The notes below the pieces were generated by a model. That model was given only the letters and a program-made list of their open reading frames with translations, searched no databases and was not told the DNA's origin. Made by a program: the position numbers and the translations under genes. Shown here piece by piece: positions 23,201-34,443 of a DNA stretch of 64,000 nucleotides; position 1 is the stretch's first letter, and each line of letters opens with the position of its first letter. The stretch is from positions 19,448 through 83,447 of the forward strand of contig NMRB01001799.1 in NCBI GenBank assembly GCA_002633025.1, in the 5' to 3' direction. The DNA comes from Notospermus geniculatus. Taxonomy: Eukaryota; Nemertea; Pilidiophora; Heteronemertea; Lineidae.

Positions 23201-25968
23201 CTTTGCAGATACAAGCTTCTAGCTTCTGGTATTCATTTTGATTTGATATATTTCAATTCTCTTCAGGAATTGGAGACAGAACTCTCAACGACCAAGACAG
23301 AATTGGAGAACTTGCAAGGAGAACATCAGTAAGTTTAACTCGTGTTATCGTAAGACTGTATTGCGTTCAGTATGAAGTGAGCATTCAATGAGCTGCTACT
23401 TCAGTTCTCCAGACTTACTGTTACACACAACTTCTACTTATAAGGGTAAGCAGTGCACAATGCCAGTGTAAATTCACTACAGTGTGTCTCTATTGTTTTT
23501 CAGAATAGCTCTAGAGCTCAACAAGCAGATCACACAGCAACGAGATGAATACTACACGGAGAGTGAAATGTTACGGAGGAGCGCGACACCGCGGTAAGAA
23601 ATTAGGTCACAGAATGATCCAGGAGTTTTGTCACAAACTCTCCGTTAGACTCACAGCTCCACATCATGACTGGTTCCATCTCCCGTCACTCTCACATCCA
23701 TTTTTCATTGGGAAGACGAAGGGTGATCAGATATTTTAAGAAAAGATTGACATTTTAAGAACAATTTGATATTTGAAGGAAATTTTCGTGATATTTCTTG
23801 CAGGCCTGACTGGGACAAGTGTGCTGATTTTGTCCAAGGAGGGATTCAACGCTGGAAGGAGCTGTCCGACAATAAATCAAGTGATGAAAAGGTCGATGCT
23901 CTCCTCAATGAGATTGCTGGTGGGAATGTCGGTGATGCTGGAGGGGCTGAGTTCTTCGATGGCAAGGGTGTGGACGAAACTGTCCCAGTCCACCTGCGCT
24001 ACGAGGGCAAGGTACGAAATCGACGGCTTGGGAAACGCGACTGTGCACTACTCATCAAGGACATTTGGAAGGAAAAAACACTCAGTGATAAAGAGGTATG
24101 TAAAGTAGAATGATGTGAAGAGCATCGAAACTATTAGTGTAGAGTCCTTTCCACTGTAATACAGTCTCAAAACATTCCACATTTGTTACCCCAGTGTCTC
24201 TCGAAACCATTCTGAAGGTGCAGCGTATGCAGCATTTCACTCAATCCTTTTAGACCAACTGAGAGAACAAAGGGCCCAGGAACCAAACTCGTGATCTCCA
24301 GGCACAAGTTTGATGCACAACCATTGTGCCACTATGACAGTTTGTGCTGTTGTTTATCACAAAACGGATGGCCGATGATGCATTTTAGACCATTATGCAA
24401 TCTGATCTTCTGATGGTCCTAATTTGATTCATTGTTCTTTTTCAGCGAGAGGATGGCACCAGACACACCATGGCGTCATTCCTCTTCGATTATCTCCAGA
24501 AGAGATTTGGCCTTGAGACGATGATGGTAGAGTGGGCCTATAATCTGCAGGATGCAAGTGAGAGATTCGCTCACGATGAGAGGATGGGCATGTTCTTTGG
24601 GATTCTGACCGGATTGGTGAGTACGGCAACCATATGAGACCAATCTATTTCTTATGAACGCTGGGTTTCACGACTAAGCACTCCTAAAACTCTTCCATCA
24701 AATGCAGAAGTGAAAATGGTTTGCCACCAAGTTGGCTGCTGGGGAGATTGGAACTATTGTTTCTTCTTTGGGTGTACCCTCATAAACCCCCTTGGTTTTT
24801 TCTCCTCAGATCGACGAAGAAGTCTACCACTCACAGTACCAGACGATCGCCAAACTGGTCGGGCACTTGCAAAAAGTGGATCAGGAGAAAGGAACAGAGG
24901 GGAAGGTCCAAAAAGAGGACTTCAAGGCGGCTTTGATGGAATTTTTCGAAAAAGATGACGATGCTATTGTTCCGTTATTACGAGCTGCTGAGCAAGAACT
25001 AGAGGCGAAGGAATCAGAGACGCTGGAATATCAAAATCTTTTCATGGAGGTAAGAAGAAAAGTGGAATTCCCAGAGAAAACTGGTGCTGTCAAAGAGAGT
25101 TGCCCTCTCTAACACATGAAAAATGGGTCTGGTTTGGGATTGAACCCAGACCCCCAGAGGTAACAGGTGCAGATGTTTTCACCGTCCCATTCTCCTACAG
25201 CCCCTAAGCGAGGTTACGCAGTAGGCCCTAATTTTATTTGTGCCATGTTTCTTGCAGGATGATGAAGGCAAAACTGGACCTTTCCTGGACGAAGTCAAAA
25301 AATTCTTGAAAGACACAAAACAACAATATGTGGAGGAGATCAAACAAGAAATGGTTGGATTGAAGTAAGTGAAATGTTTCTGTTCGGTGGGAATTGTTTG
25401 TTGCTTTCACAACTTGAAATGTCTTCCGTGAAGGTACATCTTCAAAGTATCAAACGGATCGCAGAGACCAAATAGGACAACATTGGGTGACTTACTCCAC
25501 AGCAGGAGGAAACTGGACTGCCGGGAAAAAAAACCTGTGCTGTCAAAGAGAGTTGTCTTATCTATCACATGAAGAATGGGGCTGACGGGATCAAACCCGG
25601 CACCTCACTCTTCAGTGGTGAGAGGTAGCAATGTTTGCACTGTGCCAGGCCCACTCTGTCATCCCAAGTTCTGCTTCAATCCCAATCGACCCCATAGCCT
25701 CAGACTTCAGTATCAAAATGTGATCATAATGTCCTTCAAAACTTTTCTTTATGTCTCTTCTAGCCCTGAAAAAATTGACGTGAATGAGCTCCGGAAGGCT
25801 GTGACGACCGTTGACCCAGAAATCAACCAAGAAACCATGGACGCCTATCTGTGCTGGGTGTACCAAACAGATAAGGAGAAATTGGATGAGGCAGGACCCG
25901 TGGAGTTATCCAGTCTCCTTGAACGGTTACAGAACGGTAACATCAGAAGAATTGGCAAGAAACCATAG
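20269..25968 (+). CDS. TSNAXIP1: Translin-associated factor X-interacting protein 1 (TSNAXIP1), complete, 13 exons
   Basis: Coiled-coil protein of ciliated and germ cells named for binding TSNAX; its molecular role is poorly known. Exons: 20269-20312, 21322-21445, 21687-21932, 22068-22272, 22556-22832, 22963-23074, 23267-23328, 23504-23593, 23804-24095, 24446-24616, 24810-25049, 25258-25364, 25764-25968. Every phase joins, giving 724 aa. The start MSERLALARLPP is the only ATG in the first exon. The TSNAXIP1 N-terminal domain opens at PRFLDQLETFLKKELRSLG (about residue 120) and continues through HREVFEYLIEDFKTYKPLL. Long coiled coils follow (residues about 170-400). A conserved C-terminal half has DYLQKRFGLETMMVEWAYNL and EEVYHSQYQTIAKLVGHLQ. 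A polyA signal lies at 26259. Intron 1 carries a 502-bp MITE; other introns carry SINEs. The family call rests on remembered similarity and on synteny with RANBP10. Confidence 0.85.
20646..21147. mobile_element. 502-bp foldback transposon with ~185-bp TIRs and 8-bp target duplication
   Basis: The left arm from GGTCCTACTAAATTGAGACA is the near-perfect inverse of the right arm for about 185 bp, around an unrelated centre of about 130 bp. GTTTTGTG occurs directly outside both ends (20638-20645, 21148-21155). The outer arms carry subrepeats of TTGAGACAAC. It lies in TSNAXIP1 intron 1. The 8-bp duplication fits hAT or P-type elements; there is no coding sequence. Confidence 0.8.
22320..22502 (-). 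repeat. tRNA-derived SINE, family A
   Basis: The reverse strand begins CTGTCAGAGTGGTGCAGTG (A-box), then B-box-like GGTTTGATCCG, then TTTTCTCTGGGTGCACC and CAATGTTGTCTATAGC. One of the best-preserved copies; it lies in a TSNAXIP1 intron. Confidence 0.65.
24145..24345 (-). repeat. tRNA-derived SINE, family B, head preserved
   Basis: The reverse strand begins CTGTCATAGTGGCACAATGG (A-box-like) and has GAGTTTGGTTCCTGG (B-box-like). The body is AGTTGGTCTAAAAGGATTGAG and the end GAGACTGTATTACAG. This copy shows that the widespread CACATNATNACCCCAGTCTC repeat is a SINE distinct from family A. Confidence 0.5.
25065..25200 (-). repeat. SINE family A, degraded
   Basis: Keeps CCAGAGAAAACTGGTGCTGTC, the inverted B-box GGGATTGAACCC and GTAACAGGTGCAGATG. 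It starts inside the read-through just after the exon ending at 25049. Confidence 0.5.
25478..25672 (-). repeat. tRNA-derived SINE, family A
   Basis: Full-length-like: GACAACATTGGGTGA, CAGCAGGAGGAAACTGG, the inverted B-box GGGATCAAACCCGGC and a head near 25655. It lies in the last TSNAXIP1 intron. Confidence 0.6.
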
Positions 25969-26258
25969 ATTTCTTCAGTTTGAGAAACTTTCGAATGTGA
26001 TCAGCTTAAAATTAGGGCATATGTGTAAAAAAAGGCCATTCTTATCATAAAACATGTAAACACAGGGTGCATCACTAGAAATAGGGGGCCCACCCATCCT
26101 TCCCAGATTAAAAATTCATAGTCAGTTGTCAAGACTTCTTCCAGATTTCATATTTTCCTGGTCAATTTCAAATATTTTGCACAAAAATGTGGGGTCCAGG
26201 CCTGATCCCCCTTAGAACCCAGTGATATTCTACATCAGATGCAACTCCAGTTGCACAG

Positions 26259-26264
26259 AATAAA
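26259..26264 (+). terminator. Polyadenylation signal AATAAA of TSNAXIP1
   Basis: Canonical hexamer 290 bases after the TSNAXIP1 stop codon on the same strand. Confidence 0.6.
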
Positions 26265-26694
26265 TAAGTGTGGAATCTCCGTCAGTGCAGACGGGGCTTT
26301 AGTTTAGTGGAACTGACTTTACCACTATATGTCACAAAGATTCTGTGACCCCAGTTCTGAATTTACAGAACATTTTATACCATGTGATATATTTTTACAA
26401 GTCTTCTTGTGAATAGCTGTTATGTAGAATCTTCAATGTATGTGCATTATGTATCATTCCGTCCAGTTGACATGAGAAAATAGTAAACAAATATAGAATA
26501 TTTCGTTGTCTGCTTCATTCAATGAACTTGACAAGGTCTTGAGTGTTCACCAGCTCAACTGTCAGAGATGACAGTGGATCTCCTTGCACGGACACCTCTG
26601 CCAGGAAGACACCTGTCGCTTGGGGACAGTGAACTGCACATTTCTATTACACTACAGGCTCCGCTCATGCAGGGTTAAGGAAAGAATACGTATA

Positions 26695-26821
26695 GGGTCG
26701 TATTCATAAAGCGGTTCTATCGTTAGAACCGTCTTAGGCCGGTTCCAAGTATCGTCAATCACTGTACTTGGAACCGGCCTAACTTGGTTCTAACGATAGA
26801 ACTGCTTTATGAATACGACCC
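26695..26821. mobile_element. 127-bp foldback MITE, termini GGGTCGTATTCATAAAGC
   Basis: Nearly perfect palindrome with inverted arms of about 60 bp (GGGTCGTATTCATAAAGC and GGTTCTATCGTTAGAACC-type cores). ATA is repeated on both sides (26692-26694, 26822-26824). Its termini resemble those at 32031-32183 and 36270-36390. Confidence 0.65.
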
Positions 26822-26824
26822 ATA

Positions 26825-28175
26825 GGGCCTACCCACTGAGTCTGTGGATGGTGAAGTTCATTCAAAGACAAAGATATTTCTCCCTAGAGGCAACAACGTC
26901 GACATATATCCCAACATGAAAAAAAAAGAGATGAATTTATTCTTAAATTATAACATATTTATTCAATAAAAGAGGAGTGTAGTAAGGGTCTCAGTAACTA
27001 ATCCGGGCCGAACATTAATGTTGCGAGTTCTATTTTGCCCAAAATATGGGGGCTATAGCTTCACATGATCACCCCAGTCTCTCTAACTCAAGGAGCTAAT
27101 TCAGTGCATCACTTGATCCTTTCAGACCTTTTGAGAGAAGGCCTACACGTACAAAGTGATTTTTCTTCAATAGGACACACACACCGGGAGAAAATCAATT
27201 TATAAAAGTGAAATTTCTGTTCATTCTGGCGATGTATCATTACATCCAATATTTTAGGCCTAAAAATACAGTACAGTGTTCTCAACTTACACAGCAAGAA
27301 CTTCTGTCAATTTTGTATGTTCCTACCGCAATACCATAAATTATTCAAACTGATCAGATCAACCACCAATTAAGTATCTACAGATAACTCCAGCTGTTGT
27401 GATATTTTCAAACAGACCCCTAACAAAATACATTTCCCATGCGCCCTATGGAGTCATATTTGTCATCAAATTTTCGGAGTATTGTCAATTGAGGTCAGGT
27501 TTGGAATGTCTGCTGGCGCAGTGGAGACGTCAACATCCACTCCGCCAATCTGACACCTGGATTTCACCAAGGGCTAGCCATCATATTAGAAATTTTTCGG
27601 TTTTGTGCTCCCAAAACATTCTCAACTTCATTATCACAGCCGATATGAACCATGCTAAAACCGTGAAAATCAACAACATTTGACCTAAAATGCAATTAAT
27701 AACATCAACTGTACCAGCCTATAACAACAGCATAGAGTTATTCTACAATTTACACACCCAGTGACCAGTATTTCTAAAACTTGGAAATCTTCAACACCTC
27801 TCAGTTTCCACCAGTGAAGTTTACACCAAATGTCCAGTAACCTGTGATGATTATGGCACGTGTACTATTAGGTGAAGGGACCCAGTGATTCTGCCAACCT
27901 GGTAAAGACTGGTTTGGGTGCTAGGCGACGGTGCCGGATTCTATGCCAGGAAGTGAGGTGGTCCAGGACACCCTTCACACGTCACAGAGCTATGAAAAGG
28001 TCTGTGATCCTTTGTTACTAACAGCTATCCACCTGACAATTTAACACTTCCACCGAATTCTGTCAAATTTGTTAATACAGTTAAAAAGTCAAAAAAATTT
28101 GAAGAAAATTTCTTCAAATGGTTGACAGCAACCACCTCTGCTCAAATCTTTTTCAACCTAAACAATAAGATGTGA
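26825..28175. other. Spacer between TSNAXIP1 and the aminotransferase gene
   Basis: Holds a SINE family B fragment at about 27060-27145 (CACATGATCACCCCAGTCTC). Otherwise no supported coding exon; open frames here are short and unlike known proteins. Confidence 0.4.
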
Positions 28176-28380
28176 GATAAGTCTGTCAGAATGGTGTAAT
28201 GGGAATACCCGGTATTCCTCCTGTCACTGGTGAGGTACAGGGTTCAACCCCCAGTCGGACAACTTCTTATGTGACAGAGAGTGCATCTCTTTGAGAGCCC
28301 AGCTGTACTCTCGGCACTCTGGTTTCCTCCTGCATTATATTCATCCAATATTGTCTCCAGAGCCAAGAGTGGATATTTGG
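28176..28380 (+). repeat. tRNA-derived SINE, family A
   Basis: CTGTCAGAATGGTGTAATGG head, B-box GGGTTCAACCCCC, body GGCACTCTGGTTTCCTCCTGC, end CCAATATTGTCTCCAGAGC. Confidence 0.6.
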
Positions 28381-28590
28381 TGCTAGGGTCACAATTCAAT
28401 ATCTGCCCATACATGTATATCAAGAAATGTGACAGAAGATGCCCGTCTGCTGGGGGTGGAGGAGTGAAGCACAAAATAAATGATAACAAAAGGGACAAAT
28501 TTCTGTGCTTGGTTTCTATTTCATTTGGTTTTTAAAATCCTAAGCTCATAAAGGTTTTAGAATTCACAGTTGCTTAATTTAGAGATGTTT

Positions 28591-31500
28591 CTACTTGTAT
28601 TTTGCCATGAATCCTTCGTGAAATGTTTTGAATCTTTGTAGCACCTCTTGTAGTTTCTCGACTGATGGTAGAATAGTCATCCTGAAAAATCAGAAAGATA
28701 CTGTAGACCCCAAAATGTTTATGGCCATTAAATAAAGCTAGCATGTTGAAGAATCACAAATTTTGCACTTTTGAAAAGTGTAGCACTATTGGTTTTTCGC
28801 ATAATTTTATGAATTTTTTGCTCAAAGAATTTGATGTTTTCAGGGTAAAACTGGAAAATCCAGAGGGAAAATTTCCGACCAACCTTAAGTGGTATGTGCC
28901 CTCTTTCTGCCCGAATCCGCTGCCGGGAACAACACAAACTCCGGTTTGTTCTAAAAGTTGGAAACAATAGAAGGCATCTGGTTTCTGTCCTCGCTCCTGT
29001 AAACAAAATCAAAATTGCATGAAGTCTCCTGAACTGAACTTATTTTTCGACGTTACGCCAATGAAATCGAAAACACTAAAACTGTTGTCAATTTCCTACC
29101 TTCGCTTCCAGTATTGCCTTCTCCGGCAGGTGTATTCTGGGAAATGAGTACATGGCACCCTGAACTTCATTACACGTTACGCCATCAATCGAGTTAAATA
29201 ATTTTGTCACCATCTTTGCCTTGGTGTCGAGATCACCCAGGACTTGTCCCTTCTCCTGAAAGAGGAGGAAAATTTCATGTCAACATCGTTTGTAGGGCTG
29301 TCACAGGGTTTGACATAAGCCAAGGCCATTTTCCAAAACACCCTTGCTGGCCCTCTATTCTAATCCAAAGTGATTGTTGTCCAAGGTCATGGATGGTCAA
29401 TTTCAGCTAGACCCAGTTTATTAACACATTAATCAAATGAAGGCACACAATAGGCCAAGGGTCAGCCAGCCATGGCCCTAAACACTTTAGAGGGCCAGCA
29501 AGGGTGTTTTGGAAAATGGCCTTGGCTTATGTCAAACCCTGCTGTCAGAGTGGTGCAGTGGAAACAACAGTGCCTGTCACCGCTGAGGTCAGGGGTTCAA
29601 TCTCCAGTCAGACCCACTTTTCACAGAGAAGGCAACTCTCTTTGACAGCACAGGTTTTCTATGGGCACTTCGGTTTTCTCCTGCTGTACACTGCACTCCC
29701 ACAATGTTGTCTATAGAGATAATAATAATGTAGTCAGCACTCAGCCCTCTATACAATGTATTAAAGAAAGGTTCAACTGTGTCTAGACAACTAGCCAACA
29801 GATGGCAGCACTTACCTTTTTCCAAAGGTCATAAGATGGATCACCTGGTTTGGGGTGATTTGCAACACAATCCATAGCAACCTGTAAAATATGTATTTAG
29901 AACAATTAAATTTACAATTTAAAACCACGATTTAATATCCTACCATCAGTGAATTTGATGCTCACTTACCTGTCCTGAAATAGTTGGACATAATTTGGCA
30001 CTAAGAGATTTCGTCAACATGGCGTAGACATCAGGGTTTAAGTTAACGACTTCGCAATATCCACCACGGGCCCCACACCTGTGGAATACAGAACAAGGGT
30101 CAGGCAAGAAATTTGTAACAAACTTTGGCCCTTCTGCAGAGCCGCAGTGGCCCAGAATAGGTGGCACATTTTACCATCCAAGATGGATCTGGAACTTGCC
30201 CAACCATAGACATGCATACAGAACACCTTGCTATTAAGGACACCCAAACTTCAGTCCCAATTTTGGTCATTACCATTCATCATGACCTCTGTAATCAGGA
30301 CACCCCTCAATTAAGGACAGTATCAGTCAGTCACGAAACTCCGTCCAGCTTGATCATATCTGATCAGTCTGACCTCTGAAATAAACACACCTCTAAATCA
30401 AGGACAGCATCCTTGCTCCAAAAGGTGTCCATAATAGAGAGGTGTACTATACTTACTCTCCCATGTATCCCTTTGAAGTGGTCATAAATGATGCTAGTTC
30501 CATATCCTGATATTTTGGTCCCATTTCCATCATAACTTTCTTGAAGGAGTAAAATGCTGAACCCTTGGCATAAATATTGTGCTGGTAAACCTAAAAACAA
30601 GATGGACGACCGTCAACAGCTTGCAGCTAAGTCAAACGATAATGATATTTGCAAAGTTTTCATAGCACTTTCACTGCAATACAATCTCGACGACGGCGTT
30701 CACACCTTTATCTCAGTCTCTCCAGAACACTCAGTTCTCTTTCATTGAACTTACAGACCGGAGAAAACGTGTGTTGTCAGAATCATCCTCTATATCTAGT
30801 AGAGAAGTCGGTCAAGCTGTGAAGGGGGACTCAGTGCGAAATCGTTCCAGAATGTTCCAAAACACCTCACCTCGTCGGCCAAAATGAAGAGCCCCTCCTC
30901 GTGGGCGAACTCGATGACTTCTTCAATGTTCTTCCGTGTGAGTACCTGTCCCGTTGGGTTACCCGGGTTTATAACGACAATGGCACGAGGTTTACAGTGA
31001 CCTCTAGCAGCGTCTAGAGCTCGTCGCAATTCTTTCAGATCCAATCCCCATTGGTTGTCCTCGTTAAGGTAATAATTGATCTGAAATTAACATATTATAA
31101 TGAGGGTCACTAATTTCAATGCTGTGAACCCCTTAATTTTGTAGCCAATAATTTCTGACCAGAAATCGAGCCTGAGACTCTTGGTTATGAGTCCAACACA
31201 CCTGCACTGCACCACTGATCTCTCCAAAGTGCCACTACTTTGGCCCTTTTCACATCAATTCCTACTTACCCCATAGGCATTAAACTCTGCAATAGATGCC
31301 GTATAGAGTGGGTATTGAGGGATTGGGATCATGATCCCTGCACGTTCATCTCCCGATAATCCTGTCATCATCAGTTTAAGAATTGACTGGAAAATGAGTG
31401 AACAATAACGTTAGTCCATGATAAGGAATACAACCACTGACGTACATGTAATGCAGCTGAAGTCCCGAGGGAGGCTTTGTGAATACGGTCCTCGAATTCT

Positions 31501-32750
31501 TACCTTGATTCCATCACTGGCGCCCGTACAAAGGAACACGTTGTTGTGGTCACACGGATGGCCGTCCCTCTCTGCTATATACTGTGCGATATCACGTCTT
31601 ATGACTTCAATACCTAAACTATTACTGTATGCTCCTGAAAAAATAATCATGATTACATCTATAATGATAAACTGATGCACCTTTGAACTAAAGCAAGCAA
31701 GAATCTGGCCAATCAGACGTACCTATACTTCCTCCGCCACATCCCGCTAACACTCTCTTCGTTTTATCTTTTACGTCCTGTGGTAAGTCTGGGTGATCCA
31801 TGAGGAGTTCTGGCAGTGTCGCGCAGGCAACGACCTAAAACGAGACAAACAACTTGAGACACATAGCCAAAGGAAGACACCACAAAATCTGCGAATGAAA
31901 TAACAGTGGCTTACTTGTCTGATAAATGTGATTGGTGATTGTCCCATGGCATGGGCGTCGCCGATGTTACACCGAATGACATCTGAAAACGGCTTCTCAA
32001 CACCCTGAAAGAGACGAATACAAACAATAAGGGCCGTATTCACAAAGTGTGATCATCACGTGACTAAGACTTAGATGTGTGTAACTGTACTAACTAAATG
32101 CACACACTTACACCATGCATTTGACGAAGTTACACGCGTCTAAGTCTTAATCGCACGATGATCACCCTTTGTGAATACGGGCCAATGACTTCACTAGGCT
32201 GTCTGAGTACCGGTAGCACAACAGAATTAGAAACATCAGTGACTGTCACTTTTTGGGTTCAATCCCCGATCGGACCATTTCTTCTTGTGATAGAGTGACT
32301 CTGAGTGCAGGTTTTCTTTAGGCACTCTGGTTTCCTCCTGCAGCACATTTGTCCAGATATACATGTAGCCCCATGATGCTGTATAGGCACTAGGCTCTAT
32401 CTAAACTCAACCATATTTTTCAACTTTTGGATTTAATTTTGAACTTCATTATCTTCACGATGCCCATATTCTAGAAGCCTTCTAAAACTCTAAGGTGTCC
32501 ACTTTTAAGGAAGCTTCTAGAATACGGCCCATAGAGTGTCCCCCCAGCTGAGGTGTTCACAAAGGAAGGTCCCACAAAAAAGATTCCACTCTAAACAAAA
32601 GCTTCGCAGACTCGCCTTCTTAAGTTCATTTTCGATTTCAGCTGCTCGAGCCACGATTGGTCCCCTCACAGCATACTCCATCTTTTTAATATGAGGGTTC
32701 ATGTTTTCGATTGTGACAGCCTTCCGGCTGGGGACAGCATTTTCTGACAT
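28591..32750 (-). CDS. GPT2: Alanine aminotransferase (GPT/GPT2 family), complete, 12 exons
   Basis: PLP enzyme interconverting alanine + 2-oxoglutarate and pyruvate + glutamate. Coding exons 5' to 3': 32616-32750, 31915-32004, 31723-31834, 31504-31634, 31270-31386, 30871-31080, 30457-30590, 29970-30078, 29816-29881, 29100-29255, 28884-28996, 28591-28681. Phases join to 487 aa. Landmarks: [54 protein letters not shown], the [10 protein letters not shown] substrate loop, ADE(V) before the phosphate-binding region, catalytic Lys in TSKGYMGE (codon 30471-30473), [36 protein letters not shown]. The first exon is open for 17 further codons upstream of the ATG, so the true start may be in an earlier exon (mitochondrial form). 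Intron 1 has a GC donor. Five 5' exons recur at 35091-36607. Confidence 0.95.
29545..29725 (+). repeat. tRNA-derived SINE, family A
   Basis: Complete-looking copy: CTGTCAGAGTGGTGCAGTGG, GGGGTTCAATCTCC, CTTTGACAGCACAGG, TTTTCTCCTGCTGTACA, AATGTTGTCTATAGAG. It lies in an aminotransferase intron. Confidence 0.65.
30215..30445. repeat. Dispersed repeat containing AAAAGGTGTCCATAATAGAG
   Basis: Longer version of the unit at 6215-6365, with repeated AAGGACACC and AATTAAGGACAG words. It lies in an aminotransferase intron. Confidence 0.4.
32031..32183. mobile_element. Foldback MITE with GGGCCGTATTCACAAAG termini
   Basis: The left end GGGCCGTATTCACAAAGTG is inverted at the right end (CTTTGTGAATACGGGCC), with inner arms such as GACTAAGACTTAGAT / GTCTAAGTCTTAAT. 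The equivalent second-copy element is at about 35843-35994. It lies in aminotransferase intron 1. Confidence 0.6.
32190..32400 (+). repeat. tRNA-derived SINE, family A
   Basis: Head CTGTCTGAGTACCGGTAGC is worn. B-box GGGTTCAATCCCCG, then GGCACTCTGGTTTCCTCCTGC. The second-copy equivalent is at about 36015-36190. Confidence 0.55.
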
Positions 32751-32803
32751 CTTGATGACCTTGGTAAGTGGGCGGTGAAAATTACGACTAAGGAATCGAA
32801 GAG
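32751..32803 (-). other. In-frame upstream extension of aminotransferase exon 1 (presequence-like)
   Basis: An acceptor (TTACAG) at 32804-32809 precedes 53 nt that are open in frame with the ATG at 32750. They read LRFLSRNFHRPLTKVIK: basic, Arg/Leu/Ser-rich and free of acidic residues, like a mitochondrial targeting sequence. No ATG lies in the extension, so an upstream exon would be needed. Confidence 0.5.
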
Positions 32804-33965
32804 CTGTAACGAAAAGAAGGGAGAGTGGGTGTTGGTGTGGAAGGGCCCAAGGAAAGCCGTGCCATGTGGACCAGCTTCAACTAGACCCAAATGAGGAGAA
32901 CTAAAAAGACTATCCTTGTGGAGAAAACACCTGTTTCCATAGAACAACCCTCCTCCAAGCTGACCATCCACAGTGGGTCTGGTTTGTTAAAGTCACTAAG
33001 CTAAATTCATGAACGACATATAAGTGTGCTGGACTGGCATGAGTTTCTGCCAACTGAACTGCGTAACTAATCCAAGCACTGCTTATATGACTGTTTACGA
33101 AGTTAAAAGCAAAAAATAACCTGGCAGAAAGCCATTAAACAAATGTGTCAAGACCATGACGTAGGCCTAGGTCATGAAAATTTGAGGAAGTATGACCCCA
33201 GATAATATCATCGATTAAGTCAATAGAAGTGAAATTATCAAAGTGTTGTTTTGTGAGGCATACTGGTACTCTTTACCATGCTTACCATCAGACTGAGCTG
33301 ATGTTTTTAGGTGTTGGAGAGTGGCGTTTTTGTCATTATATTGGCTGCAAGGTTTACCATTGACAACCACTATCAGCCAGTACCAACTGTGTAAGCCAGT
33401 TGCTATTCAGCTACAAGATGTCCTCGATTTTCGAAAATTCAGATCGCCCAGACTGTCAACCTGAATTTTTGCATCAATTTTTCTTAAGTACAGGTTCAGG
33501 GCCTTTTGGGTTTGACTGTATAGACCCACATGTTAGCCTATATCGACCCCTTTTGATGAAAAATTTTACTTTGTATGACGGGCTTAAAAACTTTTGGCAC
33601 ATGGCAATACTCCATGTTCTGAACCTGAATGGCAGTTAGGGAACATGACAAAAGTACAAGTTACCCACCGTGCATATTCACTACAAGACAATGCAGTCTA
33701 TAGAATAGAAATCCTTGTTGTGTGTGAATTCAACAACCCAATTCATGGCAAAATCAAATTGATGTGAATACCAATACCATGAAGTGAATGTATTTAGTGC
33801 ATGTCAGATATGAATATGAATGAACTCCCTCATGTTTTATGAATGACTGACGTACGTATTCATTTAAAATGCCAAACATGACATACAGGCCCGGTACATC
33901 AAATGACACCTGGCTTATAAATTGAGCTGTTGCTCACCTCATTATTTTGGATTAGGCCTATATTA

Positions 33966-34191
33966 CTGTAAAGCAAGATAATTTCGTGGCTGGAAATTTT
34001 TGCGAATCAAGAATTATAGACATATTCGCGGGAGGATATTTTCGCGAGACTGTGCCATTTTTTTCTGTTTTTCTTCACAGACCGTATATCACTTGCGTGT
34101 ACTCATATTCGCGACAGGAAATTTTCATGACTAATACACTCTTGCGAAATTCGCGAAAATTTCCTCCACGCGAAATTTTCCTGCTTTACAG
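33966..34191. mobile_element. 226-bp TIR element, first haplotype copy only
   Basis: Begins CTGTAAAGCAAGATAATTTCG and ends with the inverted CGAAATTTTCCTGCTTTACAG; the interior is rich in TTCGCG words. TATATTA is repeated on both sides (33959-33965, 34192-34198). The second copy near 38005-38025 lacks it. Confidence 0.65.
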
Positions 34192-34313
34192 TATATTATG
34201 TCACCCGATCTCGCAAAAGTACCCCATGGGCACATGTCGCAGGCTGCTGTCCACTACGACATGTATTGTCAACCTGCAGAGACATACATTTGATTTCAGC
34301 TACTGTGTTGTAA

Positions 34314-34443
34314 GGCTTCCTTTACATACAAGTATACGGTATACGAAAACGCCGGTTAACAATGGCTTCACAGTCGTGAATCCTCTGGAAGCCTTTGTTA
34401 ACCGGCATTTTCGTATACCGTATACTTCTATGTAACGGAAGCC
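34314..34443. mobile_element. 130-bp foldback MITE with TAA target duplication, first copy only
   Basis: Starts GGCTTCC and ends GGAAGCC; the arms contain AAGTATACGGTATACGAAAA inverted. TAA flanks both sides (34311-34313, 34444-34446). The second copy (about 38395) has a single TAA and no insert, so this is a filled/empty pair. The TWA duplication suggests PIF/Harbinger. Confidence 0.75.
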
